Source: Desulfobacteraceae bacterium (GTDB lineage: Bacteria; Desulfobacterota; Desulfobacteria; Desulfobacterales; Desulfosarcinaceae). From it: 40,553 bases of DNA. How positions within the stretch are numbered: position 1 is the stretch's first letter; the number at the start of each line of letters is the position of its first letter. Positions 28,149 to 37,122 of this stretch are shown here, in pieces. The stretch is from the NCBI GenBank assembly GCA_024230435.1, contig JAAERL010000287.1, positions 1 to 40,553 on the forward strand, read 5' to 3'. The notes beneath the pieces are model-generated. The model had not been told where the DNA came from. It did no database searches and was given only the letters and a program-made list of their open reading frames with translations. The position numbers and the translations under genes are program-made.

Positions 28149-29029
28149 GGCAATACAGCCGATGTGAAGACTTATGTGGAGCAATTGCACAATCTGATTG
28201 ATCTTATGGATCATCAAGACTTCTTGTTTGCAAGCGGATGCAAACTGGCCCCTCATGAAAACATGGCTCACTCCATGATAGCGAAGGATTTTACATTACC
28301 CCGGCGCCTATGCATGAGTCTTACAAAATGCTTTTTCACCAAGGTATTTCAGACTACAGAGTTTTTCAGCCTCACAACCAGAAACGAACCGGTCTCCACA
28401 CACAAATACAAAATAAAAATCGTCCTGGAAAGGGAGTTCAAAAAGTTACTGTAATCGAAGATAACTTTACACTTATCCATTTTTTTGATCAAAAGGCTTA
28501 TGATCAAGCGTTATTGCGCTGTAGCCATTATTCGTTGATTACCAACAAGTCCGAAACATCACTAAGTATCGAAGAGGCAATGATGACTTACAAAAACCAG
28601 TATAAAAGCGAGCATATCAATCGCAGGGCAAAAAGCAGCTTCAATATAGAACCGACTTATCTTCATACGCCAGAACGAATCGAGGCCTTTTTGTTCCTAT
28701 TCAAGATAGCCCTGCAGGTCATTGTCTTGATCGAAAGAAGTGCCCGGAAAAATATCAAAATAGGAGACAAAAAACTGAATAACTTTATGCAAAACAGAAA
28801 AGATGTTCGAAATCCAAGAACTGGAAATTTGTTGGCTGAATTTCAATATGCCGTCAGTGGTGAAATTCCTATACCGGATGACAATCAATACGGATTTGTC
28901 TCTGACTTAACTATCGTTCACGTTCAAAAAAATATTCTGGAAGTATTCAAGCCGTTTTCCAATGCTTCTCACATGACTATCCTTTTAACGCAGAATAACC
29001 AACAACGAGTTGGGCCAATTTTAGTGTAG
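28149..29029 (+). pseudogene. IS1634/IS4-type transposase remnant
   Basis: The first frame (28149-~28300) reads GNTADVKTYVEQL and DFLFASGCKLAPHENMAH, matching the GN..D..T and AD.KLCT.ENMA region of IS1634-type transposases. A frame change follows. The second frame to the stop at 29029 has the C-terminal hallmark YKNQYKSEHINRR and LHTPERIEAFLFLFKIALQV with IERSARK, containing the catalytic Glu. The N-terminal part (roughly the first 40%) is absent. The C-terminal frame alone is 239 codons and looks intact, but without the DDE Asp residues it cannot transpose. Confidence 0.75.
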
Positions 29030-29291
29030 CAACCTGATTATTGGGTTAAAAAAAGAATAATACCATTTTTCAAAGAATGAAATCCAAGTTAATCTTACTT
29101 ATTAATTTTTTAAAGAAATTTCAAAAAAAAGACAGATAACCTTGGAATCAGAAGAGGTCAAGTTTATAAAAAGCTAAAGCCTCTTCGAATTGTTATTCGA
29201 TGCTAAATACTATTTTTAAAAATAAACTTCTATGCATTTAAAATTTTAGACTTCAACGTTTTAACGTTTTTTACAACCACACGGAGAACTC

Positions 29292-30299
29292 ATGAAGAAA
29301 AAATACAATTATATTCTCAGGCCCGTTTTTTTCATATTATTTTTTTTGTTTTTTTCACAGCACGCAGCAGCCGAAAACATTCCAATTGAAGTATTGCCAA
29401 GCACTCATTCCGGGCAAAACAAATTAGACACAAATAAAATTATCGAAATTATAAAAAATGAATTTGATATTGTTAAAGGCAAAACGAATTTCAGCAAAAT
29501 ATTCGTCAGCGTGATATATGATTCCCGCGGCCACTCTGATTATCTACTGACAAATCTTTTGTCAAAGGAAAAATTATCATATGAAACCGTAAAAATAGAA
29601 TTGGATGACGGCTACAAGGTAGCGGATACTATACGCAATTATATGGTTACAGAGGATGATTTTGCTCAAGATCCTGAAATGAAAATTCAAGCCAGTTGTC
29701 CTGATGACACAGTCGATATCGTTTTTTATCTCACAGATACAAGTTTCTCATCATCTGTTACTGCGATTAAAGATGCAAAACAAAAAGCGGCCAAGGCTGG
29801 TTACAACTATGTAGAATTTTATGACCAGGATGCCACTACAACTATGTTTCAGAATTGGATGAGCTGCGAAAACTTAAGACTTATGGCGGGCTTTGCCCAT
29901 GGCAGCCCCAACGGCATTTACCTGTCAGACGGAAGTATTTCGCCAAACTACTTCGAAAGCTTGAGGCCAGGTTTTTTGAATAACAAGGTTTTCTATACCG
30001 TATCATCCCAGGTTTTCAACAACCCCCTGAAAGATGCGGTGTTATCTGCCAGTCCCCAAAAATTCATCAGCGGAATTGACGATTTATCTACTGGCTGCGC
30101 TGATAATGTTTTCCAATGTTTTATGAAAAATTTTCTTGTAAATAAGCAGAAAATGACCTCCACTCTGAGCATCTGTGAAGAGCAGCACCCAGACTCTGGC
30201 AAACACGGAATCGGTGGACAAGGTCCTGAAATCCTACTTGACCCGATTAACAGTACCGATACCGCTCCGTCTGGCAAAAACGAATTTCCGACTAAATAA
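29292..30299 (+). CDS. Secreted caspase-fold-like protein, probably catalytically altered
   Basis: Exported protein of unknown function. A signal peptide (hydrophobic ~8-22, cleavage near HAAAEN) precedes ~300 residues. Strands such as KIFVSVIYDSRG (~69-80) and VDIVFYLTDT (~141-150) alternate with helices. FAHGSPNGIYLSDG (His203) followed by NNKVFYTVSSQVFNN resembles the His and Cys sites of caspase-like (clan CD) proteases such as gingipain and CHAT families. The expected nucleophile Cys is Ser here (238 or 239). GGAG stands 5 bases before the ATG. It is monocistronic. The fold call is an inference from pattern only. Confidence 0.6.
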   Translation: MKKKYNYILRPVFFILFFLFFSQHAAAENIPIEVLPSTHSGQNKLDTNKIIEIIKNEFDIVKGKTNFSKIFVSVIYDSRGHSDYLLTNLLSKEKLSYETVKIELDDGYKVADTIRNYMVTEDDFAQDPEMKIQASCPDDTVDIVFYLTDTSFSSSVTAIKDAKQKAAKAGYNYVEFYDQDATTTMFQNWMSCENLRLMAGFAHGSPNGIYLSDGSISPNYFESLRPGFLNNKVFYTVSSQVFNNPLKDAVLSASPQKFISGIDDLSTGCADNVFQCFMKNFLVNKQKMTSTLSICEEQHPDSGKHGIGGQGPEILLDPINSTDTAPSGKNEFPTK

Positions 30300-30380
30300 A
30301 AATCTAATTAGCGCCTATCCAGAAATTAAGAATGTTACAACTATAAAAATTGTTTGTTGACAATAATGCGCCTCCTGGAA

Positions 30381-32294
30381 TCAGCCATTGCCTTGATTGA
30401 TAGAGCAGCTTGAGATTGTAAAATTGTCTATAGCCACTCGGCATCGCCATCCTTCCCGGGTCAAAAATTCAGAGACTATCGCCTCCTGGGATTCGAAAAC
30501 AAAAAAATAGACCTCATCCTCTTTTTTAAATTGCATGCGGTCCCCGATGGGAGACAAGCTATTATTTCTACGCACCGCAGCCGCGATTAATCCGGTTCCC
30601 AAAAACCGGGCCATCAACGTTTCGATGCTGGTTTCCTCGGACGGCTCTGTGTCACATTGCCAAAGCTGCAAATTGACCTGCTTGTCTTTAAAGCGGCGGT
30701 CCCATATATCGACATCGGCCGTCGCAGCAAAGGCCAGTTCGGCGCCAGATTTGTGGAGCATCCGGGTCGTCAGGGCGGCTGTCTCACTTTTCAAGACGGC
30801 CCACAGGGGAATCTGCTTGGCCTCTTCTTTGACTTTTTGAATAAACAGGTAATTTACTGCATCGTTAGAGGTCATGGCCAAGGCGCCGCGGCGGGAGTCG
30901 ATTTCCGCCCGCACCAGAAACTTGGCCTGAAGGCCGTTTCCGTATATCACACGGGTACAGTTGTCTTCCGCTGCCTTGCAATGAGCCGCGTTGGAGTCGA
31001 TACAGACCACTTCCTCGCCGTTTTCCTTGAACAACTTGGCCAAACCGAGCGCCAGGGCGTTGGCGCCGAGCACCACCCAGCCCTCCTGCCTGGGGCGCCG
31101 CAAACCTAAAATGCCGGCAACAGAACCGCCGGTAAGTCCTGCGAACACAACGGTTACCGCAATCACTAAAAAAACCAGGGCTCGCAGTTCGTGGCCGCCG
31201 GCCATGCCCTTTTCAGCTAAGGTTTCTGCAAAAAAAGAGGCCACCGCCGCGGCAACAATCCCACGGGGGCCGATCCAACTGATGAAAAACCGCTCTTTCC
31301 AGTCCAACCCTGAAAACATTGTCCCAACGAGCACGGCTGCCGGGCGGACCAGAAACATAAGCACCAGGACAACCCCCACGGCGGGCCAGCCAAGCCCGAT
31401 CACTTGGGTCAGGCGCACATCGGCAGCCAATAGCACAAAAAGCATGCCGACGAGCAAAATAGTCAACTCCTCCTTGAATTCGACCAGATCATGCAACACA
31501 GAAGATCTGAAGTTACCGGTTACGATGCCGGCCATCGTCACGGCGACAATACCGCTTTCGTCCAGGATCAAATTGCTTCCTTGAAAAAGGGTCAATACGA
31601 CGGCCAGCGTAAACACGTTTTCGGTCCCTTCGGGAATCAACCACCTGACACGAAAAAAGTATAGCAACAGTGCGCCGATCAGACCCCCGGCTATAACGCC
31701 AAATCCGAGACGCGAAAGCACGTGCCAGGTCAAAACCAGCGGTGTAGCATCCGCAGGGCTCAAGACGGCCTCTAAGGCCACCGTTGCCACCACTGCGCCG
31801 ACGGCGTCAATCAAAACGCCTTCGGCCTCGAGCACAGAGGCCACCGAACGTCTGACCTTCAATCTTTTCAACAACGGGTTGATAACTGTGGGGCCGGTCA
31901 CTATGACCAGTGTGCCAAACAGCAGGGCTCTCTTCCAAGGCCATTGCATAATCAGATGCGCGGCAGCGGCTGCCCCTGCGACTGTCACCAGCCCGCCTAG
32001 TAAAATCAAGTGCCGGAGGGGGCGCCGGTCGCGTTTGAGCCTCCTGAATTTAAGATTGATGCCTCCTTCAAACAAAATGACAGCCACGGCGAATCCGGTC
32101 AAAATTTTCAGCGAACGGCCTAAAGACTCCGGATGAACCAGACCGGCGCCGTCCGGACCGAAGGCGACACCGGCGGCCAAAAGCAAAACTATGCCTGGTA
32201 TGCGCAGATGGTGCGCCAAAGATTGAGCAGCCATACCCAGGACCAGGGCAAAAGCAACGGTCAAGCCCGGATGGTTTAAAAAAGCAGCTTCCAT
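30381..32294 (-). CDS. Cation:proton antiporter (CPA family) with RCK/TrkA-N domain
   Basis: Monovalent cation/H+ exchanger of the inner membrane. Residues 1-~405 hold about 12 membrane helices with the CPA pattern VTGPTVINPLLKRL and EAEGVLIDAVGAVVA. From ~410 a Rossmann RCK_N (TrkA-N) domain follows (VVLGANALALGLAKLF, VVCIDSN), which usually senses nucleotide, and then ~90 residues resembling a TrkA-C-like tail. At 637 aa it matches NhaP-type fused transporters. GGAAGG precedes the ATG by ~11 bases. It is visibly richer in G and C than its neighbours, which suggests separate acquisition. Confidence 0.9.
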   Translation of the reverse strand: MEAAFLNHPGLTVAFALVLGMAAQSLAHHLRIPGIVLLLAAGVAFGPDGAGLVHPESLGRSLKILTGFAVAVILFEGGINLKFRRLKRDRRPLRHLILLGGLVTVAGAAAAAHLIMQWPWKRALLFGTLVIVTGPTVINPLLKRLKVRRSVASVLEAEGVLIDAVGAVVATVALEAVLSPADATPLVLTWHVLSRLGFGVIAGGLIGALLLYFFRVRWLIPEGTENVFTLAVVLTLFQGSNLILDESGIVAVTMAGIVTGNFRSSVLHDLVEFKEELTILLVGMLFVLLAADVRLTQVIGLGWPAVGVVLVLMFLVRPAAVLVGTMFSGLDWKERFFISWIGPRGIVAAAVASFFAETLAEKGMAGGHELRALVFLVIAVTVVFAGLTGGSVAGILGLRRPRQEGWVVLGANALALGLAKLFKENGEEVVCIDSNAAHCKAAEDNCTRVIYGNGLQAKFLVRAEIDSRRGALAMTSNDAVNYLFIQKVKEEAKQIPLWAVLKSETAALTTRMLHKSGAELAFAATADVDIWDRRFKDKQVNLQLWQCDTEPSEETSIETLMARFLGTGLIAAAVRRNNSLSPIGDRMQFKKEDEVYFFVFESQEAIVSEFLTREGWRCRVAIDNFTISSCSINQGNG

Positions 32295-32645
32295 CGTTTT
32301 TTATCCTTCCTATTGTCTCAACCTGCCTTGAACGCCTGTGCCGGATTGACCAAAATCCATCTGTAAGAGCCTGTTTGGGAATTATTAAATCGGCGGCAAA
32401 AGCACGATCGAATTTCTGGTTTTCCCTGGAATGAGAATAATGCGAAAAATGCTTCTGACCGGACATAATCTTGAGCAAGCGCAAGAACGGTTTTTCTGAA
32501 GCGTTCAAATAGGCATTGAAAAACTTGAGAATTAAATAAGGTTAATTAAACCATCACTAAGATAAATTATCAGCAAAAAAATCAAGAAGCTTTAAAAAAA
32601 TGGTAAAAAACAGGACAAATAACTGATACGGAGTGCTGACCATCA
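32295..32645. other. Intergenic, with an IS5-type end remnant
   Basis: About 350 bases between the two ion transporter genes. At 32367-32379 GAGCCTGTTTGGG preceded by TAA resembles the terminal repeat of IS5/IS1031-type elements; the same 12 bases occur at 34885-34896 preceded by TTA. No transposase is left. The rest is AT-rich and featureless. Confidence 0.5.
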
Positions 32646-34865
32646 TCAGGACTCAGGGGTTTCAGCACCCAGAATATCTTCGACTTCCGAACATCGAACC
32701 AGCAGTGTTGTAGGCATCGGCTGTAAAAAAGCCTGAATTCGTTTCACTTGATCAGATATTTGATCTTTTTTGGGCGCGCTTAATCCCATTAAAATTAAAT
32801 CTGTATCCGCGCTATGCTGTAACACGATCTGCGTAAATGAATTTTGGGACCGGTCTTTAACAAAAACTACCGGTTTGGCATCTACTCGAACTTTTTTTAA
32901 AAATTCGTTAGTATACTTTTCAGCTTGATCCCTGCCTTTTTCGCTATCTAAAAATCTTAACAATCGAATTTCGGCGCCCTCCCATTCTTTATCTTTACAA
33001 ATAATGTGGGCAAGAATCAGCATCAGCTGGGCATTAAGATCCCGGCCCCGCCACCAAACATCAATACGCTGTTTATTTCCGTATCCGCGCTTTTCATTAT
33101 ATTTTAAAAAAAGAATCGACCTTTTCAATCTCATTAAAGATTGCATCAGAAGCAACTGGCTATCATGCCTTTGCTTTTTACGGCTCCAGCCAAGAAGAAC
33201 GGTATTGGTTTGTGTGCCCACAATACCGTATGACTGAGCAATATCTGTGATACCTTGAAAAAATTCAGTAACGATTGTGCACTCACCAAAAGCTTCCGCG
33301 CCTTTTTCTTTAATGTAACGCTGCATAAGTCTTCTGGAAGTCTGGAGGTAGTCTTTATCACCTAATTCGTCAAGTTTTCCTACTATCAGGTGGCTTAAGG
33401 TAACTATTCCTCCCCCACGGCTTAACCAGACAGCCATCTGCATCAAATGCTCCCTTTCTTTAATCGTTCCCGGCGGCCCGGTAAATGCCACAATGTTAGG
33501 CCGCCAGTTTTTTGGTTCAACCGTATGATATTGCAGGCGCAGCAAACCGATTCGAACCAGGGCAATCCAAAAGCCTGCACGAAGATCGCCCCAGCGTTGG
33601 CGCAGGGTCCTTCGTTTCAATAAGAAAAAAATTCCGTAGCTGATAACTATCGCAACAATAGTACCCGGCGGATGTATTAATAACATTGTTGCATAGCAGC
33701 CGATCCCTCCAAGCAGGGACAAGGCCCAATGCACTGCGATTCGAGGACGGTAACTCGGATTCCCGATCAAATTTTCCAGCCCTGAAGTCATATTAATCAT
33801 CCCATAGGTGTTAAGGAAAAACATAGTGATCAGCTTTGCAACAAAGTTCAATTGACCAAGAAAAATCACCACCAGCGCCAAAACTGTGGTAATTATTACC
33901 GCCATTCTCGGCTCGGTCTTACTTCCAAGCTGTATTCCGGCAAGCCCTGGAACAATTTTATCCAGGGACAAAGCTTGAAGCGTGCGTGGAGCGGCCAGCA
34001 TAGATCCCAATGCAGAAGAAAGGGTCGAAGCCCAAACTCCCAAGATGATCAATTTCGGCCACTTGGCGACTTTTTGCATCACCATCTTTTCTGCACGAAG
34101 GGTTTGCGAATCTACATTTAATGAAAGCCAGATAGCCACACCAATATATATCAGAGCAGTTACTCCAATCGAAAAAAGAGTACCTCGCGGAATATCTTTG
34201 CCCGGCTCCTTCAGGTCTCCAGACATGCTCACTCCGACCATGATTCCGGTTACAGCCGGAAAAAAAACAGCAAAGACTTCCCAAAAGCCCTTTGAAGTTT
34301 TGGTATCCGAAAACAGTGCCGGTGATACCCCGCTTTGTTCTGCTGCGCCGCTGAAAAATGAAAAAAGACTGGCAACGAGTATAGCCAGAATAACGAATTG
34401 AATTCGAATTACAAAGTGGGCTCCGATATAGGACAAAAATCCAAAAAATAATACAAGCGCTATAGACACTTCACGGGGCGGGATGGAAGGAAACGTCAGG
34501 GTCAGTGCTTCAGAAAAACCGATGACGTAAAAGGCTACGGAAATAGCCTGTGACAGATAAAGAGGAATCCCAATGGCGCCACCGATCTCCAAACCGAGAC
34601 TGCGTGAAATCATATAATAGGCGCCGCCTTTTTTAACATACATGTTAGTGGCGACCGCTGAAATTGATAATCCGGTCAGAAAAGATATGATATTGGCAAG
34701 TAAAATAATTAATAGAGCGCCGATCAGGCCGGAATGCCCGACAGTCCAGCCGATTCGCAAAAACAGGATCAGGCCTAGAATGGTTAGCACATTCGGGACG
34801 AATACACCGGAAAAACAACCGAATTTTTTTTGTTTTTCACCACTATTTTTTATTTTTAAGTTCAT
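32646..34865 (-). CDS. SLC12-like cation-chloride cotransporter / APC-family permease
   Basis: Membrane transporter, probably moving chloride together with Na+ or K+. The N-terminal GVFVPNVLTILGLILFLRIG and the mid-helix FPAVTGIMVGVSMSGDLKEP followed by IPRGTL are the signatures of the CCC (SLC12) branch of the APC superfamily. About 12 membrane helices reach to ~residue 420, followed by a ~300-aa cytoplasmic C-terminal domain, as in eukaryotic CCCs. Length is 739 aa. The ATG has no clear ribosome site. Its upstream region is occupied by repeat elements. With the neighbouring antiporter it suggests osmotic or ionic adjustment. Confidence 0.9.
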   Translation of the reverse strand: MNLKIKNSGEKQKKFGCFSGVFVPNVLTILGLILFLRIGWTVGHSGLIGALLIILLANIISFLTGLSISAVATNMYVKKGGAYYMISRSLGLEIGGAIGIPLYLSQAISVAFYVIGFSEALTLTFPSIPPREVSIALVLFFGFLSYIGAHFVIRIQFVILAILVASLFSFFSGAAEQSGVSPALFSDTKTSKGFWEVFAVFFPAVTGIMVGVSMSGDLKEPGKDIPRGTLFSIGVTALIYIGVAIWLSLNVDSQTLRAEKMVMQKVAKWPKLIILGVWASTLSSALGSMLAAPRTLQALSLDKIVPGLAGIQLGSKTEPRMAVIITTVLALVVIFLGQLNFVAKLITMFFLNTYGMINMTSGLENLIGNPSYRPRIAVHWALSLLGGIGCYATMLLIHPPGTIVAIVISYGIFFLLKRRTLRQRWGDLRAGFWIALVRIGLLRLQYHTVEPKNWRPNIVAFTGPPGTIKEREHLMQMAVWLSRGGGIVTLSHLIVGKLDELGDKDYLQTSRRLMQRYIKEKGAEAFGECTIVTEFFQGITDIAQSYGIVGTQTNTVLLGWSRKKQRHDSQLLLMQSLMRLKRSILFLKYNEKRGYGNKQRIDVWWRGRDLNAQLMLILAHIICKDKEWEGAEIRLLRFLDSEKGRDQAEKYTNEFLKKVRVDAKPVVFVKDRSQNSFTQIVLQHSADTDLILMGLSAPKKDQISDQVKRIQAFLQPMPTTLLVRCSEVEDILGAETPES

Positions 34866-34884
34866 GGGGCCCGCGATTTTGTTA

Positions 34885-35041
34885 GAGCCTGTTTGGTTAT
34901 TGCCCGATGTTCAAATTTTTCCGTCACCATGTGTGAAAATATCATGTAACTCTTTGATATTATAATAACACAAAGCTTAATAGATAAATTTTCGGATCTA
35001 ATAAATTCAGATACTTAGCAAAAAAACTTGAACATCGGGCA
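34885..35041. repeat. Family 4 MITE with 20-bp inverted ends, next to an IS5-type end
   Basis: From 34901 to 35041 a 141-bp element has ends TGCCCGATGTTCAAATTTTT and, inward from the right, TGCCCGATGTTCAAGTTTTT (19 of 20 identical). The centre is AT-rich with no coding frame. Immediately left, at 34885-34896, lies GAGCCTGTTTGG, the same IS5-type end as at 32367. It occupies the promoter region of the SLC12-like gene. Confidence 0.75.
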
Positions 35042-35044
35042 TTA

Positions 35045-35222
35045 GGGTCTTAGAGGCTACAAGCATACCGTCATTCCGGTGAATTTGGATTCGTTTTCAA
35101 AATGCGCCAATGGGTGCATACTCAAAGTCTTTACCCATTGACGCTACAGAGGAAAACGGTGTCAAAAGGCCGTATATAAATCAAGACAAGCAAGATTGGA
35201 TGATTTGCATCTTCTGCGACCC
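35045..35222. repeat. MITE-like repeat, family 3, copy 4
   Basis: A 178-bp copy with GGATTCGTTTTCA, GGGTGCATAC and CCCATTGACGC intact. Ends are GGGTCTTAGAGGCTAC and, from the right, GGGTCGCAGAAGATGC. It abuts the family 4 element on the left and the family 1 copy on the right. Confidence 0.75.
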
Positions 35223-35223
35223 G

Positions 35224-35372
35224 TAAGTTGTGCTAAAAAATTTTATCCTCGCAATGTCACACCTCGGCATATCAATCAAATGCCTGTTGCAAAATTTTCC
35301 GCATGCCTTGATCTGGGGCTAAATCCTTGATCTGGGGCTAAATTTGCCTATTTAGCCGATAGACACAAGATA
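35224..35372. repeat. Family 1 repeat, copy 3, with internal 19-bp tandem duplication
   Basis: Shares GTTGTGCT, TTTTATCCTCG, AAAATTTTCCGCA and AAATTTGCCTATTT with the other family 1 copies, but the left inverted end is not recognisable. The 19 bases from 35306 (CCTTGATCTGGGGCTAAAT) are repeated exactly at 35325-35343. Confidence 0.7.
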
Positions 35373-35400
35373 AGAATTTTCACTTTCTATCCGGCTTTTT

Positions 35401-37122
35401 TTATCCGGCTTTATATACGATCTTACCATTGATAATCGTATATTCAATAGTAGTGTCAAGAAGCTTATCATCAGGGACCTTCATAATGTCTTGAGAAAAA
35501 ACCGTAAAATCGGCTAACTTGCCCACACTGATCGAGCCCTTGATATTTTCTTCAAATCCGCCATATGCAGCATCCAGAGTATAGGAACGCAATGCCTGCT
35601 CCCGGCTCATCTTTTGGTCCGCTTCGTATCCGTCAGGAGGATCTGCTTTCAGAGTCTGCCGGGTTACCAATGCATAAAAACACGCTACCGGATTAATCGG
35701 TTCAACCGGGGCATCGGTCCCGTTAATTATCACTGTTGCTGACTGAAGCAGCTTTTGCCAAACATAGGCGCCTTCAACAATACGCTGCTTACCAAGCCTT
35801 TCAATAGCCCAGGGCCGGTCTGAAGACATATGAATACCTTGCATTGAGGCTATTACTCCCAGTTTGCTAAACCGCGGAATGTCTTGAGCGCTCAAATGTT
35901 GAGCATGTTCAATCCGAAAACGATGATCCTTGGCAATATGAGAATTTTCTTTCAGTGCCTTTTCATATTGATCCAGCACTTCACGGTTCGCCCGATCACC
36001 AATAGCATGCACACACAATTGAAAACCATATCTTAAAGCATCGGTGGCGACCTCATAGACTTTGTCCATGCGGATCAGGTTGTTTCCATAATGATTTTGG
36101 CGATCTGTATAAGGCTCTAACAACCAGGCGCCACGTGATCCAAGGGCTCCGTCTGATATAAGTTTTATTGAACGAATCGTAAGAAAAGGGTTATCAAAAT
36201 TAACCTTGGGGCCTCTATCATACCATTGTTTAAGTAATAGTTTATCTTTTCCATCGAGCATGGCCCTGATACGCACTTTGAGTTTGCCTTGCGCCAAAAA
36301 TTCTTGATACATCTGTATCTGCTCGCCGGTGGCGCCCGCATCATCAAAGGTGGTAATACCATTGGACACACACTCTTGAAGCGCTAATGACAGCTGCTTG
36401 CGCAAAACTTCTTTAGACGGCTGTTCCGGAATATGTTTAGTAATCAGTTTTTGTGCAGCCTCATTGAAAATACCAGTTGGCTCTTTGTTATCATCCTTGA
36501 TTATTTCCCCATCATCGGTAAAAACCGTTTCACTATCTACACCGGCGATCTCCATTGCTTTAGCGTTGGCAAAACCGGCATGCCCACTGGCGTGCTTCAA
36601 AAAAACCGGGTTATCAGGTGAAACTGCGGTTAAAGCGTGATGGGTCTGAAATCCGCGCACCATTAAACCGGGCGGTTCATCCCATTTACTCTGGTGCCAC
36701 CCGCGACCGAGAATCCATTCGCCTGGTGCAGCCTTGCTTACCGCATTTTCTACTATGTTAACCAGTTCTTGATAATTTTTGATTCCGGCAAGGTCATGGC
36801 GCATCTTAGCCTTTCCAAGGCTGAAAATGTGACCATGACTCTCAATAAATCCAGGGGTCATTGTTTTGCCCTGTAAGTCTGTGAGCACAGTTTCTTTACC
36901 AATCATGCGCCTAACCTTTTTGAAGCTGCCAGCATAAACAATTTTACCATCAGTGACCGCCACGGCCTCAACTATAGGTTTTTGCACATCCATTGTGTAA
37001 ATTGCGCCGTTGTAGATTACCATGTCGGGCTTTTTTGGAGCCGCCGCACTATTGTTAAGTCCCACTATGAAAATAATTGAAAAAAACACACTGGAGCAAC
37101 AGAGTATACCTAATTTTGACAT
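35401..37122 (-). CDS. Exported amidohydrolase, YtcJ-like (amidohydrolase 3 family)
   Basis: Metal-dependent hydrolase; related enzymes deformylate N-substituted formamides, but the substrate here is unknown. A signal peptide ends in NNSAAA. The TIM-barrel core shows GFIESHGHIFSLG (first metal His pair), ILGRGWHQSKW, LCVHAIGDRANREVL, FRIEHAQHL and the catalytic Asp in INGTDAPVEP. C-terminally a composite beta domain ends with GKLADFTVFSQD. The frame is open 19 codons further upstream, but GGAG lies ~9 bases before the ATG at 37122 and the signal peptide follows directly; 573 aa is usual. It is monocistronic. Confidence 0.9.
   Translation of the reverse strand: MSKLGILCCSSVFFSIIFIVGLNNSAAAPKKPDMVIYNGAIYTMDVQKPIVEAVAVTDGKIVYAGSFKKVRRMIGKETVLTDLQGKTMTPGFIESHGHIFSLGKAKMRHDLAGIKNYQELVNIVENAVSKAAPGEWILGRGWHQSKWDEPPGLMVRGFQTHHALTAVSPDNPVFLKHASGHAGFANAKAMEIAGVDSETVFTDDGEIIKDDNKEPTGIFNEAAQKLITKHIPEQPSKEVLRKQLSLALQECVSNGITTFDDAGATGEQIQMYQEFLAQGKLKVRIRAMLDGKDKLLLKQWYDRGPKVNFDNPFLTIRSIKLISDGALGSRGAWLLEPYTDRQNHYGNNLIRMDKVYEVATDALRYGFQLCVHAIGDRANREVLDQYEKALKENSHIAKDHRFRIEHAQHLSAQDIPRFSKLGVIASMQGIHMSSDRPWAIERLGKQRIVEGAYVWQKLLQSATVIINGTDAPVEPINPVACFYALVTRQTLKADPPDGYEADQKMSREQALRSYTLDAAYGGFEENIKGSISVGKLADFTVFSQDIMKVPDDKLLDTTIEYTIINGKIVYKAG

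Noticed and set aside
29150-29190. GAAGAGG/CCTCTTC stem as terminator of the IS1634-like relic
   Set aside because: Only 7 pairs with a long loop and no T-tract; too weak to call.
34885-34896. Complete IS5-family element
   Set aside because: Only the 12-base end is present here and at 32367; no transposase and no opposite end were found, so only a remnant is reported.
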